The notes beneath the pieces were generated by a model. It was not told where the DNA came from and did not search any database. It was given only the letters and a program-made list of their open reading frames with translations. Below, in pieces: positions 25,129-34,361 of a DNA stretch of 35,922 nt. The DNA is from a virus: positions 1 through 35,922 of IMG/VR virus record IMGVR_UViG_3300029448_000159. One strand, written 5' to 3'. The translations under genes and the position numbers were made by a program. The stretch's first letter is position 1. Every line of letters starts with the position of its first letter.

Positions 25129-27156
25129 ATGGCTACAGATTACGAAGCGCTGGACGATGATCAGATCGTGACGAAGCTGGATGATTGCATAAGTCGAAGC
25201 GTCGGCTACTACGATTCTGAAATTTCGCAGGAGCGTCAGAAAGTGCTCGAATATTACACAGGCGCTCTTCCAAAGCCAGCGCATGATGGGAATAGTAAGT
25301 ACGTGAGCTTAGACGTGTATGACACCGTTGAGTGCATGAAAGCGACACTTCTCGAAACGTTCAGTGCAGGGGAAGGCACCGTCAAATTTGTACCGCAAAA
25401 TGCTGACGATGTTGAAATGGCGGCGTTATGCACGGCTTATACTGATTATGTTGCTCACCGCCAAAATGATATTTTCAACGTCATGCAAACGGCTATTCAC
25501 GACGGCTTGTTAGCACGAGTCGGGATCTGTAAAGCGTACTGGCGGGAGAGCGAAGACTTTCACATCGAGTATTTTGATGATGTCACTGAGTCAGAACTGG
25601 ACATGCTGCTTTCACAAGAGAACGTGGAGCTTGAAGATAGCGAAGAAGACGAACTCGGACTTACTAGCGGTTCTGTGTATGTATACCGGGATACCAGCCA
25701 GGTTGCCATTGAAAACATTGCGCCAGAAGAGTTTCTAATTGAGCCGCAGGCTAAAAGTTTAGATGACATAGGCTTTTGTGCGCATCGGACCACAAAGACG
25801 GTTAGCGAGTTAATAGAAGAGGGTTACGACGAAGATTTACTTGAAAAGATTGGGCCGCATTCTGACGTTGACATGGAAACCGACCCAGAAGTTCTTTCGC
25901 GGCATGAAAACGTGTCAAGCGTGCGGGGCTTCAATAGCTTTGGCTATCAAGATCAAGTGCGCTCAGTCACCGTTCACGAATGCTACATCGATTTAGATAT
26001 TGAGGGCGACGGCATTGCAGAGCTGTATAAGGTAATTAAAGCTGGCAATATTCTGCTATATAAAGAAAAAGTTAACCGCCGTCCATTTGTTACTTTCTGT
26101 CCGATTCCAATGCCACATGCTTTTTTCGGCAGTAATTTTGCTGACAAAGTAATCCCAACACAAAACGCTCGCACCGTGCTTACTCGCAGCATTTTAGATC
26201 ACGCAATGATTACAAATAATCCGCGCTACATCGTCACGAAAGGCGGTCTTACCAATCCGAAGGAGCTTATCGACAACCGCGTCGGTGGAATTGTCAACGC
26301 GACACGTCCAGATGCCATTGTGCCAATGCAGCAAGCGAGCCTTAACCCTTTCATTTTTCAGACCATTAAACTGCTAGATGAGCAGCTTGAGGATACGTCG
26401 GGTGTCAGCCGCATTTCGCAAGGCACCAATAAAGATGCAATATCCAAGCAAAACAGTGCGGCAATGATCGAGCAACTGCAAACAATGTCGCAGGGGCGCC
26501 AGAAAATAATAGCTCGTAATTTCGCTAATCAATTTGTCAAGCCGCTCTACAAAATGATCTATCAGCTTGTTATTGAAAACGAACAAGACGACAAACTAGT
26601 TGAGCTAGCAGGCAACTACGTTCGCGTCTCACCAAGTAAATGGGCAGATCGACGCGATGTGAGTATTTCGCTCCATTTAGGATATGGGGAGCGCGAGCGC
26701 GAATCACAAAAATATCTTGCGATGCATCAACTGTTTTCGACTGACGAAACACTGAGCACGATGTATGCGCCCGAAAACAAATATGCACTGATTTCAAAAA
26801 TAATGGATCTTGGCGGTATCAAGAATGTGTCGGAATATCTAACAGATCCGACTCAGTTACAGCCGCAAGATCCATCGCCGTCTGAGCAATTACGCCTTGA
26901 AATGCTGCAAAAGCAAATTGAAGTAACTGAGCGTCAGACTCAGATTGCAGAGATGAAAGTACAAATGCAAGCGCAGAATCAAGCGCTTCAGTTGCAGCTG
27001 GATACTTTGAAGGCTGAGACTGAATTCGCTTTGAAATCCGATACGATGGATCTAAAAGAAGCTCAACTCGCGCACAAAGTGAAGATTGATGAAGCTGAAC
27101 TTGAGCTGACACAACAGGCCGACACAATTACGGCTATTGCAAGCCCACGAGGCTAA
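25129..27156 (+). CDS. Portal protein, P22-like group (675 aa)
   Basis: Forms the dodecameric ring at the head vertex through which DNA passes. Family features: early EYYTGALPK and YVSLDVYDTVECMKATLLETF, the central QVAIENIAPEEFLIEPQA block, and IPMPHAFFGSNFADKVIPTQN with TRSILDHAMITNNPRYIV. The last 90 residues are a Gln-rich coiled coil (LRLEMLQKQIEVTERQTQIAEM) like the barrel helix of P22-type portals. This differs from the T7 portal in size and sequence. Confidence 0.9.
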   Translation: MATDYEALDDDQIVTKLDDCISRSVGYYDSEISQERQKVLEYYTGALPKPAHDGNSKYVSLDVYDTVECMKATLLETFSAGEGTVKFVPQNADDVEMAALCTAYTDYVAHRQNDIFNVMQTAIHDGLLARVGICKAYWRESEDFHIEYFDDVTESELDMLLSQENVELEDSEEDELGLTSGSVYVYRDTSQVAIENIAPEEFLIEPQAKSLDDIGFCAHRTTKTVSELIEEGYDEDLLEKIGPHSDVDMETDPEVLSRHENVSSVRGFNSFGYQDQVRSVTVHECYIDLDIEGDGIAELYKVIKAGNILLYKEKVNRRPFVTFCPIPMPHAFFGSNFADKVIPTQNARTVLTRSILDHAMITNNPRYIVTKGGLTNPKELIDNRVGGIVNATRPDAIVPMQQASLNPFIFQTIKLLDEQLEDTSGVSRISQGTNKDAISKQNSAAMIEQLQTMSQGRQKIIARNFANQFVKPLYKMIYQLVIENEQDDKLVELAGNYVRVSPSKWADRRDVSISLHLGYGERERESQKYLAMHQLFSTDETLSTMYAPENKYALISKIMDLGGIKNVSEYLTDPTQLQPQDPSPSEQLRLEMLQKQIEVTERQTQIAEMKVQMQAQNQALQLQLDTLKAETEFALKSDTMDLKEAQLAHKVKIDEAELELTQQADTITAIASPRG

Positions 27157-27183
27157 TTATTTTTAACGAAGCAAGGAGACACC

Positions 27184-27441
27184 ATGGACCCCAAAAAAGA
27201 TGAGCTGATTGAACTCGGTAATAATTCAGAAGTTTTACTAAGTAATCCGACGTTCATTCTGACAACCAACCAACTGATCGAAGCCACTTTTTCAAACTTT
27301 GTCAATACGAAAGCTGACGAGACGCAAAAACGTGAATCAAGTTATTACCACCACCGCGCATTAATGGATATCGTCGCAACTCTTCAGCAACGAGTTGCCG
27401 TGCGCGATCAAATGTTAAACGAAACAGAAACAGAGGAGTAG
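27184..27441 (+). CDS. Small protein between portal and scaffold (85 aa)
   Basis: Strong ribosome site (AAGGAGACACC) before the ATG. Helical protein with ELGNNSEVLLSNPTFILTTNQLIEATFSNF and a conserved-looking KRESSYYHHRALMDIVATL. I recall similar short genes at this position in many tailed phages, without known function. A head-assembly role is inferred from context. Confidence 0.75.
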   Translation: MDPKKDELIELGNNSEVLLSNPTFILTTNQLIEATFSNFVNTKADETQKRESSYYHHRALMDIVATLQQRVAVRDQMLNETETEE

Positions 27442-27445
27442 CACT

Positions 27446-28444
27446 ATGGCTAATGCTAACGTGCAAGACACTCGCCCGGCGCTTGATGATTTAGATAGCG
27501 CCGCTGACGCCCTATTATCGCGATGGAAAGACGCTCCAGAAGAGGAGCTATCGGAAAATCAAGAACAGGCAACTGATGAGTCATCTGAAATTGAGACAGA
27601 TGACGAATTAGAAGAAGAGACAGTAGAAGACGTAGACACTGAAGATGACGATTCTGACCCCGCTGAGGATGCAGAACCCGATGAACATGAAGAGCTAACA
27701 ATCGACGATGGTATGCTCGTCGAAATAGCTGTTGACGGTGAGCATAAGCAGGTATCAGTCAAGGATCTGAAGCGTCTCTACGGCCAAGAAGCTAGTCTCA
27801 CTCGAAAGTCTCAAGAACTCGCATCCCAGCGCAAACAAGCCGATGAAAACATCCAGCGCACTTCAGCGCAATTGCAGCGAATGATCGAAAAAGCACAAGA
27901 GCGATATAAGCCTTATTCTGAGGTTGACATGCTCATTGCCTCGCGCCAAATGGACGCACAAGATTTCGCACAATTGAGAAAAGAAGCTGCGGAGGCTGAA
28001 GCCGACGTTAAATTTTTGACTCAGGAAGCAGATCAATTTTTCAGCCAAATACAAGCACAACATTCTGAGCAGCAAAAGACTGCTGCGAAAGAAGCTGTGA
28101 AAGTGCTCGAAAAGAGTATGCCAGGTTGGAATGACTCTCTGTACAACGATATTCGTACATATGCCATTTCAGCGGGCTTACCCGAGCAAGCTGTTAATAG
28201 CTTTACCGATCCTAATGTCATCATGCTTTTAAACAAAGCGCGATTATTTGATCAAAGCAAAAGGGTCGCTACTGTGAAAAAATCAAAAGTTGCAACAAAG
28301 GTTCTTCGTTCTAAAAAAGCGCCCCCCACCAAAGTGGACAAATCAAAGAGTCGCCAAAAAGCGGCAATTGATTCGCTTCGGTCGGGCGACGCCAATGATT
28401 TGGACGTTATTTCAAACGCTTTGTTATCGCGATGGGAGCAATAA
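27446..28444 (+). CDS. Capsid scaffolding protein (332 aa)
   Basis: Directs prohead assembly and leaves before DNA filling. The composition is that of a scaffold: very acidic residues 30-95, then a long charged coiled-coil region (about residues 110-230) and a basic C-terminal part (KKSKVATKVLRSKKAPPTKV). Located just before the capsid gene. Unusual: the hexapeptide ALLSRW occurs near both ends (residues 22-27 and 325-330), each after a Leu-Asp-rich helix. This suggests two equivalent contact motifs. Confidence 0.85.
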   Translation: MANANVQDTRPALDDLDSAADALLSRWKDAPEEELSENQEQATDESSEIETDDELEEETVEDVDTEDDDSDPAEDAEPDEHEELTIDDGMLVEIAVDGEHKQVSVKDLKRLYGQEASLTRKSQELASQRKQADENIQRTSAQLQRMIEKAQERYKPYSEVDMLIASRQMDAQDFAQLRKEAAEAEADVKFLTQEADQFFSQIQAQHSEQQKTAAKEAVKVLEKSMPGWNDSLYNDIRTYAISAGLPEQAVNSFTDPNVIMLLNKARLFDQSKRVATVKKSKVATKVLRSKKAPPTKVDKSKSRQKAAIDSLRSGDANDLDVISNALLSRWEQ

Positions 28445-28462
28445 AAAATGAGGTAAAATCAC

Positions 28463-29347
28463 ATGGCTACTTATACTTCTTATGATGTTGTTGGTCAAAA
28501 AGAGTCAGTCGCCGATATAATTACAGATATCAGCCCTACTGACACCCCCGCGTTTACGCTTTTCAAAACTGAAAAGATATCAGCGCGAATCCATTCCTGG
28601 CTCGAAGATGATCTTGCAGCAGCCGGCGTTAATGCCGCTGTAGAAGGAGCTAACTTCAGCGCAGGGTCTTTGAATCAAGCTACAACGCGCACCAATAACA
28701 CCCAAATCTTAACCAAGACATTTGCGGTAACAGCCACGCAAGACACAGTCGCAACATATGGGCGTGCGAAAGAAACAGCGTACCAGCTTGGAAAAGCACT
28801 CAAAGAAATCAAGCGTGATTTAGAGCTCGCGATTGTGGGTGTTGACCAGGCAGCCGTAACTGGCAGCGCAAGCGCAGCACGTAAGTTTGCATCGATGAGT
28901 CAGCAAATCTCAACTTCTGTAGACGCGGGCGGGAACAGTACAGATCCGCTTACAGAAGCTAAGATTCTCGACCTCGGCCAGACTTTGTACACAGCCGGCA
29001 GCGAGCCATCAGTGCTTATGATAAAACCCGCCGACAGCACTATCGTCGCAGGTTTTGCTGCAAGCTCAAATCGACAACGCGATCTAGCAGAAGCCACAAC
29101 GCTAGTGAATGTCATAGATGTGCTCGTGACGCCCTTTGGTCAATACCGCACGGTGCTCAATCGTCATCAGCTTTCAACGCACGCTTTCTTGATCGATCCG
29201 GCGATGTTCAAGACGCTTGTGTTGCGCCCGTTTTTCCGGGTGAAAAATGCCACGGTTGGCGATGCTGAGACTCACAGTGTTGTCGGAGAGTACAGCTTGA
29301 AGCACATGAATTTCGCTGATTCAGGAATGATCACCGGACTTTCATAA
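28463..29347 (+). CDS. Major capsid protein, SU10/DUF5309-like (294 aa)
   Basis: Shell-forming protein. The sequence follows the SU10 major capsid family: TSYDVVGQKESVADIITDISPTDTPAF, HSWLEDDLAAAGVNAAVEG, TRTNNTQILTKTFAVTATQDTV, YGRAKETAYQLGKALKEIKRDLE and a C-terminal SVVGEYSLKHMN. The length is short but usual for this group. The gene is followed by a strong terminator, as the capsid gene is in T7, consistent with very high expression of upstream genes. Confidence 0.92.
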   Translation: MATYTSYDVVGQKESVADIITDISPTDTPAFTLFKTEKISARIHSWLEDDLAAAGVNAAVEGANFSAGSLNQATTRTNNTQILTKTFAVTATQDTVATYGRAKETAYQLGKALKEIKRDLELAIVGVDQAAVTGSASAARKFASMSQQISTSVDAGGNSTDPLTEAKILDLGQTLYTAGSEPSVLMIKPADSTIVAGFAASSNRQRDLAEATTLVNVIDVLVTPFGQYRTVLNRHQLSTHAFLIDPAMFKTLVLRPFFRVKNATVGDAETHSVVGEYSLKHMNFADSGMITGLS

Positions 29348-29369
29348 GTTCTAGCGCAAAATGAAAATT

Positions 29370-29426
29370 GATCGGGCCGCTCGATAATGGGGCTGTCTCC
29401 TCCCCTAGGGTGGTCCGGTCTTTTTT
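29370..29426 (+). terminator. Strong terminator downstream of the capsid gene
   Basis: GATCGGGCC (29370-29378) pairs with GGTCCGGTC (29412-29420) with a few G-U pairs, and an inner GGGG/CCCC pairing is possible. Six T follow (29421-29426), then another T-rich run. Its place right after the capsid gene mirrors the T7 late terminator. Confidence 0.85.
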
Positions 29427-29455
29427 CTTTGTTTTTTTACAGGAGATAACTAAGC

Positions 29456-29743
29456 ATGAAAAATATAGAAACAGAATATCTTGATGGCGGCGATAACAGC
29501 GTCATCCGAAAACACACTCAGGATATACCGCAAACTTATCTTGATTCGCTGAAAATACAGCGCGAAGACTCACTGAGCCACCGTGAGAATGAATTTATGC
29601 GTGTTGCCAGCGTACCAGTTGTCGTTCATGAACAATGGCTCCGAGAGGGCTTCGACATGATGAAAGAACATCCCTCAGCGATTCTCAAGCGTCTTCGTAA
29701 TCACAATCTTGATGCTTTCATAACGACTAAAAAGAGGGTGTAA
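29456..29743 (+). CDS. Small head-associated protein, unknown function (95 aa)
   Basis: Good ribosome site (AGGAGATAACTAAGC). Charged helical protein with SLSHRENEFMRVASVPVVVHEQWLREGFD and a final LRNHNLDAFITTKKRV, a pattern I recall in short genes following capsid genes of related podophages. Not a known enzyme. A head completion or assembly role is inferred from its place between capsid and adaptor. Confidence 0.75.
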   Translation: MKNIETEYLDGGDNSVIRKHTQDIPQTYLDSLKIQREDSLSHRENEFMRVASVPVVVHEQWLREGFDMMKEHPSAILKRLRNHNLDAFITTKKRV

Positions 29744-29745
29744 CA

Positions 29746-30354
29746 ATGAATCTTGGCGACCTACGGACCCACTTCAAAGCTCTTTTAAATCGTACAGACG
29801 TTTCGAGCCAGCTCATTAGTACTTTTCTGGATCAATCGCAGACAAGAATCATGCGAACTCTGCGCGTTCCGAACATGGAAAATCAACATACTTACACAAT
29901 CAGCGCATCCACAAGCTCTGTCGTATTACCAGCAGATTTTTTAGAAGCTATCGATCTTTATTTTGACGATTATCTACTCCGAAGAATACCTATGCGCGAG
30001 ATGCTGCTGCGTCGAAAGAGTGGAGAGTCTGGAAATCCACACTTTTTTGCGCGCGAAAATGCAACATTCCTACTTTTCCCTGCGCCTTCGTCTGGGACAC
30101 TTACGCTAAATTACTACGCCACGTTTGCCACCATGAGCGCTGACAGCGATGAGAACGGACTCGCGCAGATGGCAAGCGATGTGCTTTTGTACGGCGCTTT
30201 GGTGTTCGCAGCAGATTATTACTTAGACGACCGTCTGCCGCAATTTGAAATGCGTTTTGGACAGCTGCTGAACGAGATTCAACTCTTTGCGGACGACGCG
30301 GAGCTCGCTGGACAGCTCACATCGATTCGGCCAAATACTTTTTATGATGACTAA
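29746..30354 (+). CDS. Head-tail adaptor protein (202 aa)
   Basis: Likely connects portal and tail. Features of phage adaptors: an N-terminal helical part (FLDQSQTRIMRTLRVPNME), the SSVVLPADFLEAIDLYFDD turn, LLFPAPSSGTLTLNYYATFATMS, and a C-terminal helix bundle (DVLLYGALVFAADYYLDDRLPQFEMRFGQ). Size and position fit P22 gp4-like or T7 gp11-like adaptors. The exact relationship is not decided. The gap to the upstream gene is only 2 nt. Confidence 0.8.
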   Translation: MNLGDLRTHFKALLNRTDVSSQLISTFLDQSQTRIMRTLRVPNMENQHTYTISASTSSVVLPADFLEAIDLYFDDYLLRRIPMREMLLRRKSGESGNPHFFARENATFLLFPAPSSGTLTLNYYATFATMSADSDENGLAQMASDVLLYGALVFAADYYLDDRLPQFEMRFGQLLNEIQLFADDAELAGQLTSIRPNTFYDD

Positions 30355-30376
30355 AAATTGAAACTGAGGGAATCAC

Positions 30377-33300
30377 ATGGCTACTAGCTTTTACAGTGGG
30401 TCTGGCGTTACTACAACAAACACCACTGCGATCGAGTCTGTAAAAACACAGGCAGAAAATAGTGCAACTGCCGCTGCTACGAGTGCAACTGCCGCTGCTA
30501 CGAGTGCAACTGCCGCTGCTACGAGTGCAACCGCTGCTGCCGCTACGGCTGCGGCAATGGCGACGGTCCTTGACGAAGATGACTTTGCAAGCGACAGTGC
30601 GTCTGCGGTGCCAAGCCAGCAGTCAACCAAAGCGTACATTGTTAGTCAAGCAACAACCTCTTCGCAAGCACGCGCTTTGGTAGAAAGTGCGACAGATTCC
30701 AATGTATTTACCGATGCCGACCACACTAAGCTAGATGCGATTGAGGCATCTGCTACTGCGGATCAAACAGCAGCCGAAATAAGGACTCTCGTAGAAAGTG
30801 CGACAGATTCCAATGTATTTACCGATGCCGACCACACTAAGCTAGATGCGATTGAGGCATCTGCTAATGCATATACCTTGCCGTCTGCAACTGAAACAGC
30901 ATTGGGCGGCGTGGAGCTTTTCAGTGACACTGTTCAAACCGTTGCCGCGAATTCTGTCACTGTTGGATCTTCAAGAACTTATGGTATACAACTGAATACG
31001 GCTGGACAAGCCGTAGTGAATATACCGTGGACTGACACTGTTGGCGTTCCGACAGTGAAAGCGAATCAAGATGGCACTACGACAACACCGACGAGTAATG
31101 CTATTCAATTAATCGCTGGAAATAACATAACGATAGCTGAAGTGGGGTTGCCAGGTAACTTCAATTTTGCAGCAACGGGTTTGCTACCAACAGCAGGCGG
31201 CACGATTACAACTGACAATAAAATCAAATTTAGAGATGATGCAATTCACATTAGTTCGAGTGCTGATGGTCAGTTAGATATTGTCGCAGACACAGAAGTG
31301 CAAATCGACACTGGTACTCTAGATGTAAATGCTAATATATATTTAAGCGGATTTATCTCTTCGGCAAGTTCAATTGACTGTGCGGCGCTCGGAACTAATA
31401 GCAACGCAAATATTGGTGGTAATTTAGATGTGTCTGGCGACGCAACATTCAGCGACGACCTGTCTTTAGACTCAGATGCCGCAGTTTTAAACTTTGGTGC
31501 TAATTCAGAAATCAAAGTAATACATGTCCATGATTCTGGTCTTAACTTTAAGCACACGGCTACAGCCGACGATAAGCCTTTTACTCTGACTTTACAAACT
31601 GGTGAGACAGACATAGCGGCTGATGATGTTTTAGGTGTAATTAACTTCCAAGCCCCAGATGAAGGAACAGGCACAGACGCAATATTAGTAGCCGCAGGTA
31701 TCGCCGCTGTATCTGAAGGTGACTTCAGTGCCTCTAATAATGCCACGAAATTGAGCTTTAGAACTGGTGCTTCTGAGACTGCTACGGAAAAAATGAGTTT
31801 ATCTTCTGGTGGTAATCTAAGTTTTCCTGACAATGGTAAGGTTATCTTTGGTGCAAGTGATGATCTACAGATTTATCATGATGGTAATAGTTATATAAAA
31901 GATGCAGGAACTGGATCAATTAGAATACTTGGTGATGATGTCAGAATCTACAATGCAGCAGGAAATAAAATAGGCGCTCAATTTATACAAGATGGTGAAG
32001 CAAGGTTAAAGTTTGACAATAGCACTAAGTTAGCCACTAAATCAGGTGGAATAGAGGTTACAGGCACAATATCCACCCCAACCGCAGGAACCTCTAACGT
32101 CCGCTTTGGTGTCAACGCAGGTAACAGCATTACAAGCGGTGGTAATTATAATGTTGTCGTAGGCGATGAAGCGGGTACTGCGATTACTACTGGTGATAAC
32201 AATGTTGCTGTTGGATACAACGCGCTCACGGCAAACACTACAGCGAGCAACAACACCGCAGTTGGTTATGAGTCTTTACAAGTAAATACTACAGGTACGA
32301 ATAACGCCGCATTGGGTATGCGTTCACTAAATGGTAATACCACTGGGGGTCAAAATACTGCTGTTGGTAAGCAGGCCATGAACACAAGTAGTACGGGAAG
32401 CAATAATGCATCCGTTGGTTATCAATCTTTGTACGCAAACACCACAGGTTCAAGTAATACAGCAGTTGGAGCGCAATCCCTTGATGCAAATACTACAGCC
32501 AGTAATAATACGTCTATTGGTTATCAATCTCTAACTACAAATACCACAGGGGCTTCAAACACTGCGGTAGGACAATCTGCTTTAAGCACTAATAGCACTG
32601 GAAGTAGCAACACTGCGATGGGTCGTCAAGCGTTGCTAGCTAACACTACAGCTTCAGAAAATACCGCAGTAGGTTATCAAGCTCTGTACGCTAATACGAC
32701 AGGTGATGGAAATACTGCAATCGGTGTGAAAGCAATGGATGCCAATACTGTTGGCGATAGAAACGTGGCAGTTGGTGCTGATGCTTTAGGTAGTATGAAT
32801 CCTGATAGTAACGCTGATACTTACAATACTGCTGTAGGATACAACGCAGGATACGCAGTAACCACAGGCATAAACAACACCCTCATCGGTGGTCTCGCAG
32901 GGGATGCTCTTACTACTGGAAACTACAATGTAATTGTTGGAAGTCAAAGCGATTCAACTGCTATTGATTCTGAAAAAGCACAAGGCTTTGGGTTTAACCT
33001 CGATTGTGCGGCAGGTTATACAACAATAGGTTCAGGTTCCGACGACATTAGAGCCGCACACGGTAACGTCACATGGGCAACAGTATCTGACGAACGCTAC
33101 AAAAAAGACATTGCAGACTCTACAGCAGGTTTAAGTTTCATCAATGCTCTTCAGCCTCGTACCTTTAAGTACAAGACCCTTGGCGAACTTCCTGAAACCT
33201 TTAGCGCCTATGAAGCTGACTCAACTGAAGTCTTTAAAAACTCTGACACCAATCACGGCTTTATAGCCCAAGAAGTCAAAGCGGCTATAGATGCTGACAC

Positions 33301-33457
33301 TAGCATTAAAGATGGCTTTAGACTTTGGGACGATAGAGATGATGGCTCTCAGGAAGTAGCAGAGGCCGCATTGATACCTGTACTAACCAAAGCAATTCAA
33401 GAACTGTCTGCACAAGTAGACGCATTAACCGCAAGAATTGAAACCTTAGAGGGATAA
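30377..33457 (+). CDS. Tail fibre / spike with repeats and S74 chaperone domain (1026 aa)
   Basis: Probable host-receptor-binding trimer. Regions: an Ala-Thr-Ser repeat near residues 28-58; two identical ESATDSNVFTDADHTKLDAI-type segments (about residues 102-163); beta-rich shaft; then from about residue 575 to 855 many repeats of the TTGxNNTAVGYQSL kind, as in YadA-like heads; last, the S74 intramolecular chaperone, starting SDERYKKDI with Ser904 and Lys909/Lys910 as likely catalytic dyad. That domain normally assists trimerisation and then cuts itself off. The final 20 residues are a coiled coil (QELSAQVDALTARIETLE). Confidence 0.92.
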   Translation: MATSFYSGSGVTTTNTTAIESVKTQAENSATAAATSATAAATSATAAATSATAAAATAAAMATVLDEDDFASDSASAVPSQQSTKAYIVSQATTSSQARALVESATDSNVFTDADHTKLDAIEASATADQTAAEIRTLVESATDSNVFTDADHTKLDAIEASANAYTLPSATETALGGVELFSDTVQTVAANSVTVGSSRTYGIQLNTAGQAVVNIPWTDTVGVPTVKANQDGTTTTPTSNAIQLIAGNNITIAEVGLPGNFNFAATGLLPTAGGTITTDNKIKFRDDAIHISSSADGQLDIVADTEVQIDTGTLDVNANIYLSGFISSASSIDCAALGTNSNANIGGNLDVSGDATFSDDLSLDSDAAVLNFGANSEIKVIHVHDSGLNFKHTATADDKPFTLTLQTGETDIAADDVLGVINFQAPDEGTGTDAILVAAGIAAVSEGDFSASNNATKLSFRTGASETATEKMSLSSGGNLSFPDNGKVIFGASDDLQIYHDGNSYIKDAGTGSIRILGDDVRIYNAAGNKIGAQFIQDGEARLKFDNSTKLATKSGGIEVTGTISTPTAGTSNVRFGVNAGNSITSGGNYNVVVGDEAGTAITTGDNNVAVGYNALTANTTASNNTAVGYESLQVNTTGTNNAALGMRSLNGNTTGGQNTAVGKQAMNTSSTGSNNASVGYQSLYANTTGSSNTAVGAQSLDANTTASNNTSIGYQSLTTNTTGASNTAVGQSALSTNSTGSSNTAMGRQALLANTTASENTAVGYQALYANTTGDGNTAIGVKAMDANTVGDRNVAVGADALGSMNPDSNADTYNTAVGYNAGYAVTTGINNTLIGGLAGDALTTGNYNVIVGSQSDSTAIDSEKAQGFGFNLDCAAGYTTIGSGSDDIRAAHGNVTWATVSDERYKKDIADSTAGLSFINALQPRTFKYKTLGELPETFSAYEADSTEVFKNSDTNHGFIAQEVKAAIDADTSIKDGFRLWDDRDDGSQEVAEAALIPVLTKAIQELSAQVDALTARIETLEG
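30461..30540 (+). repeat. Tandem 21-bp repeats in the fibre gene
   Basis: AGTGCAACTGCCGCTGCTAC plus G is repeated at 30461-30481, 30482-30502 and 30503-30523, with a degenerate fourth unit. It encodes SATAAAT. Copy number could vary by slippage and change the length of the fibre neck. Confidence 0.9.
30680..30866 (+). repeat. Exact 76-bp direct repeat in the fibre gene
   Basis: 30680-30755 and 30791-30866 are identical, 111 bp apart (37 codons). Both encode the VESATDSNVFTDADHTKLDA segment. Lack of even synonymous differences indicates a recent duplication or gene conversion. Confidence 0.9.
32100..32940 (+). repeat. Degenerate NTAVGYQSL-type repeats in the fibre gene
   Basis: Roughly a dozen units of about 72 bp (24 residues), with cores such as NNTAVGYESL, NTAVGKQAM, NASVGYQSL, NTSIGYQSL and NTAMGRQAL. 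They are diverged at the DNA level, unlike the upstream exact repeat. They probably stack as turns of a beta-helix. Confidence 0.85.
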
Positions 33458-33463
33458 ATAATT

Positions 33464-33721
33464 ATGAGTGAAGAAACAGTAGAACGAACAGCAGAAGAAT
33501 GTGCAGCAGACTTCACCGCAATGGGTCACAGCATTAGTCTAATTACAGACATAATTGCGGGTGACGTTATGGCAGATGAAAAAGCCGCAGACCGTCAAGA
33601 CTGTGTTGACAGAAATGTAGCCCACCTTGAACTTATGAAAGCTAAAGATGATTGGGGTAGCGAAAGTTTTACAGCTACTGACGCAGCGATTAGCGCCGGA
33701 AAAGGATACACAGCATCATGA
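33464..33721 (+). CDS. Fibre-associated small protein, paralogue A (85 aa)
   Basis: Acidic small protein. It shares with the next gene an ERTxEE start, a SxSxIT stretch, and the DDWGSE motif near the C-terminus followed by a TxxAAI helix. The pair therefore arose by tandem duplication. Position right after the S74 fibre suggests a fibre chaperone or tip accessory, not shown by any motif. It ends with ATGA overlap to its paralogue. Confidence 0.75.
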   Translation: MSEETVERTAEECAADFTAMGHSISLITDIIAGDVMADEKAADRQDCVDRNVAHLELMKAKDDWGSESFTATDAAISAGKGYTAS

Positions 33722-33966
33722 GCGAAATAGAACGAACCGATGAAGAAAAAGCGCAGATGTATAGCGCAATGCTTGGCAGTGTAAGCGTCATTACAAACGC
33801 CCTAGATTCAGACAACGATTTCTGTTCTAACATGACAGACGAAGAAGTTAAAGAGCGTGTTATGCGAAGTTCAGGATACCTATCAGCAGGTGTAGCAATG
33901 GATGATTGGGGCAGTGAAGATATGTCCACCATCAATGCCGCTATTGCCGCCGCAGAAGCCGCTTAA
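33718..33966 (+). CDS. Fibre-associated small protein, paralogue B (82 aa)
   Basis: Second copy of the pair, starting in the ATGA overlap at the end of copy A. Similar layout (MSEIERTDEEKAQMYSAM, then VSVITNALDSD, then AMDDWGSEDMSTINAAIAA) but the middle has diverged strongly, so the duplication is old or under different selection. No known domain. Strong negative charge suggests a binding partner, possibly the fibre. Confidence 0.75.
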   Translation: MSEIERTDEEKAQMYSAMLGSVSVITNALDSDNDFCSNMTDEEVKERVMRSSGYLSAGVAMDDWGSEDMSTINAAIAAAEAA

Positions 33967-33977
33967 GGAGATAAATC

Positions 33978-34322
33978 ATGGCTATAACAACAACTTGGTC
34001 GGTGACCGACATGACACACGTTGACGCTGACGGTGGCGTTATTAAAGCATACTGGAGCTGTGCAGCGGTATCTGACACTACCCCATCGTACACAGCGGTT
34101 GAAGGCGGAAAGCTACTATGCACATACGATGCTTTTAGCAGCTCGTACATACCATATGACGATCTCCAAGAGTCTGACGTTTTGGGTTGGATTTGGACTA
34201 GTCTTATTAAAGATGAAGAGACAGCGGAAGAAGCCAAAGCCCGCATTGAAGCTAACCGCACCGCTCGCGTCCAGAATCAAATTGATCGTGCCGCTACACA
34301 AACGACTGGCTTACCTTGGTAA
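33978..34322 (+). CDS. DUF7936-like fibre-region protein (114 aa)
   Basis: Ribosome site AAGGAGATAAATC. The start AITTTWSVTDMTHVDADGGVI, the PYDDLQESDVLGWIWTSL centre and the LPW end match the DUF7936 pattern I recall from marine phage genomes, where members follow fibre genes. Probably a beta-domain plus helices; function unknown. It forms a block with the fibre and the two paralogues. Confidence 0.75.
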   Translation: MAITTTWSVTDMTHVDADGGVIKAYWSCAAVSDTTPSYTAVEGGKLLCTYDAFSSSYIPYDDLQESDVLGWIWTSLIKDEETAEEAKARIEANRTARVQNQIDRAATQTTGLPW

Positions 34323-34361
34323 ACTTTTAAAACCATTGTTAATTTTTAAGGAACAAAAACG

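Noticed and set aside
31270-31833. 187-codon minus-strand frame opposite the fibre gene
   Set aside because: It is the shadow of Ala/Ser/Thr/Gly-rich fibre codons, has low-complexity composition, no ribosome site and lies entirely within a certain gene.
32100-32940. Regular repeats that could suggest a CRISPR array
   Set aside because: They are diverged coding repeats in frame with the fibre gene; there are no identical short repeats with unique spacers and no cas genes.
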